A stretch of 9,648 bases of DNA from Alphaproteobacteria bacterium. GTDB lineage: Bacteria > Pseudomonadota > Alphaproteobacteria > Rickettsiales > UBA8987. The stretch is from NCBI GenBank assembly GCA_023269645.1, contig JAHFPR010000063.1:1-9648 (forward strand). The letters are read 5' to 3'. The position numbers were made by a program, and so were the translations under genes. Of this stretch, positions 1-7,007 are shown piece by piece (position 1 is the first letter of the stretch; every line of letters begins with the position of its first letter). Below the pieces are notes generated by a model. The model had not been told where the DNA came from. It searched no databases and worked only from the letters and a program-made list of their open reading frames with translations.

Positions 1-108
1 GGCCTTCTTCGCAACCGGCTTCGCCGCCGCTCCGCCATCCGCAAATGCATTCCCGGTAAACGCAACCGCGCCAACCAGAATCGTGCTCATCATCAATATC
101 TTCTTCAT
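1..108 (-). CDS. Small exported protein, N-terminal part only (runs off the window start)
   Basis: Reading the minus strand from ATG at 108 gives 36 codons with no stop before the window edge. The first 23 residues form a textbook Sec signal peptide: a basic start (MKK), a hydrophobic core with Leu, Val, Ala and Ile, and a cleavage site ending in AFA, followed by mature DGGAAAKPVAKKA. A Shine-Dalgarno sequence AAAGGG lies on the minus strand at 122-117, eight bases before the start. The visible mature part is rich in Ala and Lys, as in many small periplasmic low-complexity proteins, but too little is seen to name a family. The gene is transcribed away from the large cysteine-rich operon, and I saw no convincing promoter of its own. 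Start and export signal are quite sure; function is unknown. Confidence 0.75.
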   Translation of the reverse strand, partial: MKKILMMSTILVGAVAFTGNAFADGGAAAKPVAKKA

Positions 109-368
109 GGTGTTTACCCTTTATAAGTTGTGTTTATCCATTGAGTGTTGCCAGCATCACTAAAAGCCAATCAAGCACGTAACAACCCATACCGAACCTT
201 CCTGAATCCAGGGAAGGATAATTTTCGGGGAAGGGGGGTCGCAGATGTTCTTTGGGAAGATTCGTGGCAGTTTTGCAACAGGATGCTTTGCCGCCGCTGG
301 AAAACACCACGGTAAAAACAGCCCGGCTCCTCTATTTTTTATAATTAATAAATATTTAACAAAAACTT
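109..368. other. Divergent intergenic region, no gene seen
   Basis: This stretch separates the minus-strand exported gene from the plus-strand promoter. Apart from the ribosome binding site of the minus gene (117-122), I see a short inverted repeat at 197-217 and a strongly AT-rich tract at about 331-368 directly upstream of the plus-strand -35 region, which could act as an UP element or a bendable protein-binding site. A minus-strand ORF that could be drawn at 160-384 has no Shine-Dalgarno sequence and no coding character. Confidence 0.5.
197..217. repeat. Short inverted repeat in the divergent region
   Basis: CCTTCC at 197-202 pairs with GGAAGG at 212-217, with a T-G wobble inside and a 7-base loop. 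On the plus strand it is followed by ATAATTTTC, so it superficially resembles a weak terminator, but no plus-strand gene lies upstream. It could equally be an operator half-site pair for the divergent genes, or chance. Confidence 0.3.
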
Positions 369-397
369 TTGTGTATTGCCTCAAAATGTGCTATAAT
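369..397 (+). promoter_or_regulatory. Sigma70-type promoter with extended -10
   Basis: A perfect -10 hexamer TATAAT sits at 392-397, preceded by TGC at 389-391, the extended -10 TGn element. A weak -35 match, TTGTGT, lies at 369-374 with a 17-base spacer. An AT-rich tract immediately upstream (about 331-368) could serve as an UP element. The expected transcription start is near 404, which leaves a leader of about 127 bases before the small ORF and about 225 bases before the first large gene. It points towards the cysteine-rich operon and is the only good promoter seen for it. Confidence 0.7.
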
Positions 398-420
398 ACC
401 CGAACATCTGACGCTTCGGG

Positions 421-502
421 GTGAGGCAGAAATGCCATAATCATCCCATGATCCCGATGGCCGGGGGTGGATAAGCGGATTGTGTGAACATTTCTGCTTC
501 AT
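421..502 (+). promoter_or_regulatory. Structured 5' leader of the operon (unidentified cis-RNA element)
   Basis: Bases 421-434 pair with 489-502 over 14 positions. Nine of these form an uninterrupted Watson-Crick core (GCAGAAATG at 426-434 with CATTTCTGC at 489-497), and there are two G-U pairs in the outer part. The 54 enclosed bases can form at least one smaller hairpin (ATCAT 440-444 with ATGAT 448-452), and ATCC 451-454 can pair with GGAT 469-472 as an alternative. The element starts about 17 bases after the predicted transcription start and ends about 28 bases before the small ORF. It does not match the conserved cores of the TPP, FMN, cobalamin or SAM-I riboswitches as I know them. A regulatory role is inference from the long stem and its position. 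Confidence 0.4.
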
Positions 503-521
503 TTTTGCATATGGAAAAGGT

Positions 522-526
522 AAGGT
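522..526 (+). promoter_or_regulatory. Ribosome binding site of the small ORF
   Basis: AAGGT at 522-526 lies four bases before ATG at 531, in a purine-rich context (AAAAGGTAAGG). It supports initiation at 531, though the spacing is slightly short. Confidence 0.4.
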
Positions 527-530
527 AACA

Positions 531-632
531 ATGGCGCGTGGGGTTGCTTGTATGTGCCCATCTGCGGTACGGGGTAAAAAGCCTGCTGTGCGGCGGAAAA
601 TTGTGGAGGGAGGGATGTCGGGAGAGGGATGA
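531..632 (+). CDS. Possible 33-aa small protein or leader peptide, overlapping the next gene as ATGA
   Basis: From ATG 531 an open frame of 33 codons ends at TGA 630-632, which overlaps the ATG of the giant gene at 629 (ATGA), a classic translational-coupling arrangement. A Shine-Dalgarno-like AAGGT precedes the start. The peptide begins MARGVACMCPS and is basic in the middle (KK at 16-17, RRK at 21-23); it has no signal peptide or membrane segment. Two cysteine codons, TGT at 549 and TGC at 555, flank a Met codon near the start, notable because the genes behind it are exceptionally cysteine-rich. It could be a leader peptide whose translation tunes the downstream gene, a genuine small protein, or a chance frame. 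Codon usage in 33 codons cannot decide. Confidence 0.35.
   Translation: MARGVACMCPSAVRGKKPAVRRKIVEGGMSGEG
605..628 (+). promoter_or_regulatory. Purine-rich ribosome binding region of the 2119-aa gene
   Basis: Two Shine-Dalgarno-like tracts precede ATG 629: GGAGGGAGGG at 605-614 and GGAGAGGG at 621-628. The nearer one touches the start codon, so its spacing depends on which GGAG or AGGG pairs, while the farther one is better suited to terminating or reinitiating ribosomes from the overlapping small ORF. An in-frame stop at 575-577 and no other start codon between it and 629 fix the start at 629. Confidence 0.6.
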
Positions 633-3600
633 TAAAAAGCATTGCCAGATATTTTGCCAGACCTCTGGCAGTCGTTGCGGTGCTTGCCGCAGCGGGTATC
701 GGCTATTCCGCGCTTGGGCAGCTTCCGCCGGGGGTTTCCGACCCCAATGCGCAGGATTGCAGCAAATTGCTTACCCAGGAGGCGATAGATGCCTGCAATA
801 CAAGGGGAGTCGGTGGCGGCAACGCGCTGACTGTAGGTGGACTCGGCTATTACTACAATATTCCCGACGGAAAGCATATTGATCCAAGTGACCCCAGCCC
901 TACAGATAATAGTGGCAATCCTGTCGATACGCAGGTTGATTCCAGCAATAATGTCATCTGGGTGCAGGATTGCGGCCATTGCAGCATTAATATCGTAGAG
1001 CAGATGCTCGCGCAGGGGGGCAACACCACCGAAGTGCAGGATGCGTTACATCCGCTGGCCAGCGCGTCCAAGCAGGATCCGCCGCCGCCACAATGCGCGG
1101 ATCCGGGGAAATGCCTTGTGCGCAATAGTGACGGCGGAACGAACGGCTGCTCGGATACGTGCGGGGGATGCGATGATGGTAAAGGCACCTTGCCGGAATG
1201 CTGGCAGTGGGACGAGCTTGCCGATGGCTGCACCATGAAGGATAATTGCAGATCTCCGAACGATCTTCCCGACCCTTACCCCGTGGTGGAAGCGCGGCAG
1301 CCCGATAGCTGGGTGTGGACAGGTGGATGCGGGGATGGATCTTTCGGCGGAATGGTGCACGATAGCTGGTACAGCGATCTTTATCCGTCCATCACGGGCT
1401 GCTATACCCCCGAAGAGCGGTTCAGCAAGGTGGTGGGTGTGCAGCCGCCGCTGAATATTATTCCCATTCGCGTTCCGGATGATGACAGGCTGAACCTTCA
1501 TGAACGCTGCATTCCCGGCGATGCGGTGCTGGATACTGGCAGCGGGAGCAGTTCAGGCACGAGCGGCGGCAGTGGAAGTACGGCTATTGCAGTGTCGGAT
1601 GATGAGTTCGGCACACAGGAGCCTGCCAGCACTATTCAGTGCCTGGCGAACGACTATATTGACGATTTCAGCAATTTCTGCCGCCAGTATACCATGCAGG
1701 AGGATCGTTACCTGAAAGATCAGTGGAAATGGTCTGCTGACACCAATTGCTGGGAAATGATTGAAAATATGCCGGCATTCAGCGCGCCGGTGGCGGGTGA
1801 GCATTATCTGCCGCTGGCACTTTACCTGAATGACGAAGCCTTTCCGGACGGGCAGGCCTATAATGCGCGCTACGGTAACATGGGGCAGCATGGTTACGGG
1901 CGTTACCGTATCTATGATCCGCACGCGAACCCGAAAGGTGTCTGGGATGCCAACCAGGCAAAATATGTTGAGGGTCCGCGCGCGCTCAACCCGGCGGATG
2001 TTTATAACTATGGCGATCCGCAATTCATTATCAATACCTGGAAAGATGAGAATTACGTAGGTCGCAAAACGAAACTGCAGGCCTGCCTCAAGCAGTATAT
2101 CGAGGAATACGCGCATCTGGGCGATTGCGGTGCTATCGTGCTGCCGGGAGCCAAACCCTATATTTCGGATTCCTATTGCCAGTGGGTGGTGATGGCGCGG
2201 CAGGATCAGAACAAGACATTCCTGCAGACGCTCGGCGCGCTTCCGCCCATACAAAGCGCACTCAGCACGATATTGGGAACGGTGATGCAGAGCATTTCGA
2301 CCGCCGTGGGTGGCGGCCCGGTGAGTCCGCCGCAATTCACCAGCAGCAGGCGCGGCTTGCGCAGTGAATATTTCGACTACCAGAATTTTGCTACGGCAGG
2401 CTGGATTCCCGCATCGCCTCCGATAGGCGGGCTTCCGCCGGAACAGAGCAGCGACATCTGCACCAAGGCGATCTCGGACGGACATCTTTCGCCCATCCGC
2501 AGCTCGCAGGTGTTTAATTCCCACAAATCCCTGGATTTTACACGCCGTGGCTGCCCGTCGGTGATCGGGCCGGATACCTGGCCTACTTTCTTCAATATGA
2601 ATACCTGTGATTTTTCCCGTGGAACCCAGCAGTTTTCGGAGGGCTTCCGGTGTCTGGAGTTTGGTGCTCCGGATGCTAACGGCGATCGTGCCTGTATCCT
2701 GAAGGATCCGGACTCGCTGTTCTATTACCAGGCGTTTCCGCCCCAAGTTATCCCGCGTAACCCCCTGCTTACCTCCAGCCTTCACGGGGCAGGTACGCAG
2801 GCCTGGTGGCTTGGGGTGCGCAAGGGGCTTACCGGAACGATTGACGACATCACCAGCGGGAATGTCGGCGGGCTTGTGGATCTGGCGAAGGGGATAAAGC
2901 CGGTGGCGGCGAACACCTTGCCGCCGACCCCCTATGGCATCCCGATACAGCCGCCGCAGGATTGGGTGGATCCGCTGTGGGTGGCCAGCACCTGTACGCA
3001 CCATGAGGAATTTGCCCCGCTGGATGTGCCACCCTTCGTGGATTATTGGAATGAAACCTCAGACTGGCTGCCGAATTTCCTGATTGACGCACGTAGCCTC
3101 ATTCCGGGCATGGACGCGCTCATGCCCGCCGTTGCCGGGATGCAGACGTGCATCTATCCACGGCATAATGAGCCACAGGAAAAGGTGTGCTGTAAAGATG
3201 CGGGGGTTTTTGGCTGCGGGGATGATTCAGACTACACAGAAAATTCGTGTAGTGATTGTAATATCCTGCAGTCTTGTAACAAGCGTGTTGTAGATCATAT
3301 GGTCGGCCAGGATTTCCGGGATGGCAATTGCCTCGACCCCTGGATGCCGCTGGATACGGTGATGGGCTTCCCCTTCTATGCGGGCGATGTGCCGGAGATG
3401 TTCCGTGCCTACCAGTGGCCGAACGCCATGCAGTTGGTGGGCGACTTGCTGACCATCGTGGTTTCCACCGCCAGCCAGAGCCTGGGCAGCTATGTTTCCG
3501 ATCTCACCAATGCCGCGCCCGCCTGGGTCGGAACGGTGATCGGCTATACAAAAACAGCTATCAAAACGATGCAGACCGTGCAAAAGGCCGTGGATACAAC

Positions 3601-6600
3601 GCAAACGGTCGTCAAGGTTGCCAGCCTGGCCAACACGGCACTGCCGATGCTGGGAGTGTATAAAAAGGATAGTTTTTTCGGAAAGACGATCACGTGGACG
3701 GGCGGGGTTGCGCAGGTGGGGATAAATGACTGGAATACGGTGGCGGGGCCGGTGGAAAAACTTGTGGCTGCCCTGCAGCCGGACGCACTGCTGAATGCCG
3801 CCGGGCTTGGGGGGTTGGATATTGGCTGCCTCGGCCAGGAATGGGAAAAAATGTACCCCGGCGAAGGGACGGGGGATACGCAACTCAACCAGTATCAGCA
3901 GGGCGCGCAGGATAACGCCTCGGCGGATGCGAATCAGACCCCCAGGTCGCCTTATCCGGACGGTAAGGGGAATAACAAGAAAATCCCGGCGAAATGCCTG
4001 AAGCATACCAACAAGGCAAATCTGCCGACTGTATATAGCTGGCATCCGAACATTATGCGTTTCCAGGATGCGCAGTGGTGCGAATTTGAAGTGCCCTACC
4101 TGCCGCACATCTATCATGCCGATTATCTGAACGTGGATATGGGAACCCTGGGAAAAGCCCTGGCGGATGAAGTAACGGCAATGGCGAGTCTGGCCAATTT
4201 GGGCGCAAATCCCAAATACCTTACGGCGGCTTACAGTGCCGCGCTTTCCAGCACCTCGCCGCAGATGTTGCCGGGTGCGCTCGATCTCGCCGAGGGCACG
4301 CCGGGCAATGTGGATTATGATCCAACTTCGGATGCCGCCAAGATATTCAGCAAATTGCGCGCTGTTTATGATGATGACGATGCGGATTATGGCCAGGATT
4401 CCGCCCATTACGATATGCGGAAGGAACCGGGGCTTCAGATGGTGGAGCGCATCCGCGACGGGGGCGGGGCATTCACCCAGCGCGCCGCGTGGGTGCACGA
4501 TATGAACGGCTCCGGGCTTGCGCTGTGGCTGATCAACACTGCTCAGGGACGCTGCCAGAACTGGAAGGGTATCTACGGCAAGCAATATAACGAGCCGAAG
4601 GCTCTCTCCTGGCGGCTGCCACGCTTTGACTATGAATTCCTGAAGGCGTTTATCGAATGTACCGGGCCGGTATATTCCAACGGCCCGAATGTCTGCGGGG
4701 GAGGCATCAACTGGCTGCAGATCACACTGAACGCGATGCCGTGCTGGAATCTGCCGGATAAATGCCCCAGCAACACGGTCTGTTTCGGCGCGGTTTGCCC
4801 GCCCATACCCGGCAATGGCAGGCCGACCAACCTGGACGACAAAACGGAATATTCCGAACCCTGGAACCTGATGGGCGGCGGCAAGAAATTCGGCTTCTGG
4901 TGCAATTGCCCCAAGGATAACCTGCTCACCACCACCTGCAATGAATCCATGTGCACCTGCCGGGCGAACAATATAAATCTTGTCCCGTATCCGGCGATTC
5001 CGCTCTACACCGCTACCAGTCCGGATACAGGAAAGATAGCCCTGCTTAGCATTAATTTCTGCGATGGCTATGGCCCGTTTGCGCAATGGCTGCAATGCTA
5101 TTACCAGGCGCGCGCCAAATCCTGTCCGGTGCTGACGCGCGAGGTGTCCAACGGTATCGTGGGCAGTATGCACCTGCAGACTAACCCCACGAATATGCGC
5201 ACTGCCACGGGGGCGTTCCATGCGCTCAGCAAGCAGCCGGATGCTGCCGTCATGCCCGACCAGATATGCGAAGGCATTGAGCCAAAAGTGAGCTACGAGA
5301 ACCTGCGCTGGAACGCTGAGGAGCCGAATATCCTTGCGCATCTGCCGATTATGGCGGAATTCGGGGCGCGCGACCAGACCCCATTCTATAATGAGGCACG
5401 CACGGTTGACCACGACATCGGCTTCCTGAAACACCGTGATTTCGTGTTCCAGTCCGCCGTGCACGATATTGAGGAACCGTACCTCGAAATCACCCTGCCG
5501 TGGCCGACTTCGATGAACACGCATTCTTCCTCTGTATCTTTGTTCTCGGATGTGGTATATAATGATGATGTGAAGGTAAACGATATGCAGACCTTCCAGA
5601 AAGCACATGATGCTGCCAACATGGCGTGGCTCGAAACTAGGTTATCCGACCTTGGCGGGGCGGACGATACTGGCCACGTTCATGCGGATTACCCGCGCGC
5701 CCAGGCTTCTGAGGCTATTCTCGGCCCGCGCGGATGCGACATCGGCGGATGGTATGAAATGATGCTGTATCAAGCGCGCTGCATCCGCTGGTTCAAGCTC
5801 AACTGCCTGTGCGATTATCGCAAAACCTTCATTGAAGGCTCTGCGGAAAGCTATGTGCTGATGCGCGGCGGCGCGTCGTTCAACACCAAGGCCGCTTCCG
5901 TCAGGAACACCATGCTCCAGATAACGCAGGGACGTATGCTGTGGCCGATGATGTGGCGCGGTTTTGCCGGCCCGGATTATGCGCCCCCGCCCGCCAAGAT
6001 TGTGGATTACGATGTTGCAGGGTGCGCAGGTGATCCTGCGGCAGAAGAGGATGCCAATCCCGATGCGGTGCTTGATACGACAGAAGCAGATCCCAATCTC
6101 CGCAAGAAAATTGATAAGTGGGAGCTGAATTGCGCCGGGAAACTCTGGAAACAGCCCATCAAGGACGATGGCACAAGTGCCTACGCCGGATTGAGCCTGG
6201 CAAAGCCTGGTGATTTCATGCTCTATGACGAGGAAATCAAGGTGGGGCAGGGGCCGCAGGCCGGTGAAGATGCGCGCTACCCGCGCCATGTCGCCTATAT
6301 TGATGAGGTGACGCTCGATAAATATGGAGAGCCGATCATCATCATGGTTTCCGAAATGAACTGGGGCAAGAATCAGGATTCCTGCGGGAATACCGACCGC
6401 TGGGGGCTTGTAACAACGCGGCGCATCTACCGTGATCAGCAGGATGTGGTCGAAGGGCAATTGTGCAGCAACCCGGATTATGCGGATTGCTATGAGCCGA
6501 ACTGGTGGAACATCAAACTTTATCGGCCAACGCTGGATGTCTATAACCAGGATCGCCCCATCTGCTTCAGTGCCACAGACAGAGCAACACACACATATCT

Positions 6601-6988
6601 CGGTCAGTATATGGATGATGAGTATGCATTGCATATTCCGGAGAAATTCCTTCCGGACAGCCGCGGGATGGATGTGCAGGTTGGTTCGGACGGCAATGTC
6701 GTTGTTGATGACAGCGGCGATCCGCTGCCCGTGCCCGATGCCATCACTGAGGATATGGATGCGGACGCTATTGTGGCGACAGGCGCGTGGAAGAGAAATC
6801 ACTACGGCTGGTATGACGCGAACGAAGTCGTGGCGTTCCTGAAACAGCGGCGCGGTTTCTGCGATCCTCCGCCAGTGATAGAACGCTGTTACAGCACGGA
6901 AGAAAATGGTGGTGATAATGCTGAACCGGATTGCCGGGAAGAGGGGACATTTGCTCCTGACTATACCATACCTGACAAGTTTCAATAA
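629..6988 (+). CDS. Giant exported cysteine-rich protein with C-terminal CHAP-like peptidase domain (2119 aa)
   Basis: ATG 629 is the only start after the in-frame stop at 575. Residues 1-30 form a signal peptide: basic N terminus, hydrophobic core at about 13-26, likely cleavage near Ala28 to Gly30. The mature protein holds about 67 cysteines, often in close pairs such as 115/118, 854/855, 1425/1427, 1442/1444 and 1726/1728, as expected of a disulfide-bonded periplasmic or surface protein. A Ser/Gly linker spans about 304-317, weakly hydrophobic helices span about 536-562 and 935-1010, and an Asp-rich patch lies at 1248-1256. Near residues 1825-1940 is a CHAP-like signature (see separate entry). 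I do not recognise the first 1800 residues. Large cysteine-rich exported proteins occur in conjugation systems (TraN of F-type systems is one), but I cannot show homology. The gene is co-transcribed with the next, 19 bases downstream. Confidence 0.93.
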   Translation: MIKSIARYFARPLAVVAVLAAAGIGYSALGQLPPGVSDPNAQDCSKLLTQEAIDACNTRGVGGGNALTVGGLGYYYNIPDGKHIDPSDPSPTDNSGNPVDTQVDSSNNVIWVQDCGHCSINIVEQMLAQGGNTTEVQDALHPLASASKQDPPPPQCADPGKCLVRNSDGGTNGCSDTCGGCDDGKGTLPECWQWDELADGCTMKDNCRSPNDLPDPYPVVEARQPDSWVWTGGCGDGSFGGMVHDSWYSDLYPSITGCYTPEERFSKVVGVQPPLNIIPIRVPDDDRLNLHERCIPGDAVLDTGSGSSSGTSGGSGSTAIAVSDDEFGTQEPASTIQCLANDYIDDFSNFCRQYTMQEDRYLKDQWKWSADTNCWEMIENMPAFSAPVAGEHYLPLALYLNDEAFPDGQAYNARYGNMGQHGYGRYRIYDPHANPKGVWDANQAKYVEGPRALNPADVYNYGDPQFIINTWKDENYVGRKTKLQACLKQYIEEYAHLGDCGAIVLPGAKPYISDSYCQWVVMARQDQNKTFLQTLGALPPIQSALSTILGTVMQSISTAVGGGPVSPPQFTSSRRGLRSEYFDYQNFATAGWIPASPPIGGLPPEQSSDICTKAISDGHLSPIRSSQVFNSHKSLDFTRRGCPSVIGPDTWPTFFNMNTCDFSRGTQQFSEGFRCLEFGAPDANGDRACILKDPDSLFYYQAFPPQVIPRNPLLTSSLHGAGTQAWWLGVRKGLTGTIDDITSGNVGGLVDLAKGIKPVAANTLPPTPYGIPIQPPQDWVDPLWVASTCTHHEEFAPLDVPPFVDYWNETSDWLPNFLIDARSLIPGMDALMPAVAGMQTCIYPRHNEPQEKVCCKDAGVFGCGDDSDYTENSCSDCNILQSCNKRVVDHMVGQDFRDGNCLDPWMPLDTVMGFPFYAGDVPEMFRAYQWPNAMQLVGDLLTIVVSTASQSLGSYVSDLTNAAPAWVGTVIGYTKTAIKTMQTVQKAVDTTQTVVKVASLANTALPMLGVYKKDSFFGKTITWTGGVAQVGINDWNTVAGPVEKLVAALQPDALLNAAGLGGLDIGCLGQEWEKMYPGEGTGDTQLNQYQQGAQDNASADANQTPRSPYPDGKGNNKKIPAKCLKHTNKANLPTVYSWHPNIMRFQDAQWCEFEVPYLPHIYHADYLNVDMGTLGKALADEVTAMASLANLGANPKYLTAAYSAALSSTSPQMLPGALDLAEGTPGNVDYDPTSDAAKIFSKLRAVYDDDDADYGQDSAHYDMRKEPGLQMVERIRDGGGAFTQRAAWVHDMNGSGLALWLINTAQGRCQNWKGIYGKQYNEPKALSWRLPRFDYEFLKAFIECTGPVYSNGPNVCGGGINWLQITLNAMPCWNLPDKCPSNTVCFGAVCPPIPGNGRPTNLDDKTEYSEPWNLMGGGKKFGFWCNCPKDNLLTTTCNESMCTCRANNINLVPYPAIPLYTATSPDTGKIALLSINFCDGYGPFAQWLQCYYQARAKSCPVLTREVSNGIVGSMHLQTNPTNMRTATGAFHALSKQPDAAVMPDQICEGIEPKVSYENLRWNAEEPNILAHLPIMAEFGARDQTPFYNEARTVDHDIGFLKHRDFVFQSAVHDIEEPYLEITLPWPTSMNTHSSSVSLFSDVVYNDDVKVNDMQTFQKAHDAANMAWLETRLSDLGGADDTGHVHADYPRAQASEAILGPRGCDIGGWYEMMLYQARCIRWFKLNCLCDYRKTFIEGSAESYVLMRGGASFNTKAASVRNTMLQITQGRMLWPMMWRGFAGPDYAPPPAKIVDYDVAGCAGDPAAEEDANPDAVLDTTEADPNLRKKIDKWELNCAGKLWKQPIKDDGTSAYAGLSLAKPGDFMLYDEEIKVGQGPQAGEDARYPRHVAYIDEVTLDKYGEPIIIMVSEMNWGKNQDSCGNTDRWGLVTTRRIYRDQQDVVEGQLCSNPDYADCYEPNWWNIKLYRPTLDVYNQDRPICFSATDRATHTYLGQYMDDEYALHIPEKFLPDSRGMDVQVGSDGNVVVDDSGDPLPVPDAITEDMDADAIVATGAWKRNHYGWYDANEVVAFLKQRRGFCDPPPVIERCYSTEENGGDNAEPDCREEGTFAPDYTIPDKFQ
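6101..6448 (+). other. CHAP-like cysteine peptidase/amidase domain within the giant protein (residues about 1825-1940)
   Basis: The order of motifs fits CHAP: a candidate nucleophile Cys1835 in WELNCAGKLW, then PGDFMLYDEE at 1860-1869 (the Pro-Gly-Asp turn common to CHAP and NlpC/P60), then RHVAYIDEV with His1887, then VSEMNWG with Glu1909 and Asn1911. The Glu-x-Asn after the His strand is the CHAP arrangement seen in phage lysins such as LysK, and favours CHAP over NlpC/P60. CHAP enzymes cut peptidoglycan cross-bridges or the N-acetylmuramoyl-alanine amide, so the inferred role is local wall opening in the periplasm or on another cell. Uncertain points: the Cys-His spacing (52) is on the short side, and Cys1799 is an alternative though less likely nucleophile. 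Confidence 0.6.
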
Positions 6989-6992
6989 TTAA

Positions 6993-6998
6993 CCGGAG
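6993..6998 (+). promoter_or_regulatory. Ribosome binding site deciding a GTG start
   Basis: CCGGAG with core GGAG at 6995-6998 lies nine bases before GTG 7008. The in-frame stop TAA at 6990-6992 leaves GTG 7008 as the first possible start. The ATG pair at 7029 and 7032 has no Shine-Dalgarno sequence in front and would remove the basic part of the signal peptide. Confidence 0.65.
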
Positions 6999-7007
6999 CC
7001 GAAAACG

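Noticed and set aside
197..225. Hairpin plus short T-run as a terminator
   Set aside because: The stem is only six to seven pairs, the T-run is broken, and no plus-strand gene lies upstream to need it; kept only as an inverted repeat.
376..397. TTGCCT at 376-381 as -35 element for TATAAT at 392-397
   Set aside because: The spacer would be only 10 bases; TTGTGT at 369-374 with 17 bases plus the extended -10 is a better reading.
511..528. Five-codon frame (ATG 511 to TAA 526-528) just before the small ORF
   Set aside because: Too short to distinguish from chance and without a Shine-Dalgarno sequence; only its purine-rich content matters, as the ribosome binding site for ATG 531.
404..530. Assigning the leader to a known riboswitch (FMN-like TTCGGGG start, TPP, cobalamin, SAM)
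   Set aside because: CTTCGGGG at 414-421 recalls the start of the FMN element, but the rest of its conserved core is missing, and the other classes do not match either.
538..882. Plus-strand 114-codon frame from GTG 538
   Set aside because: It is out of frame with both the small ORF and the giant gene and extends through the signal peptide region; it looks like a shadow frame.
356..979. Minus-strand frame covering the promoter and leader
   Set aside because: It overlaps the start of the giant gene in antisense and runs through the promoter and structured leader; no ribosome binding site and no coding character.
3227..5608. Very long minus-strand open frame (793 codons) inside the giant gene
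   Set aside because: It lies wholly antisense to a 2119-codon gene with signal peptide and a recognisable domain, has no Shine-Dalgarno or signal, and its composition (many Arg, Ile, His) is typical of an antisense shadow. The minus frames at 1553-3004, 5642-6985, 6768-7451 and 7497-8375 are rejected for the same reason.
629..6988. Naming the giant protein TraN or another conjugation protein
   Set aside because: Size, export and cysteine richness are compatible, but no specific motif or neighbouring tra/vir gene is in view, so a gene symbol would be a guess.
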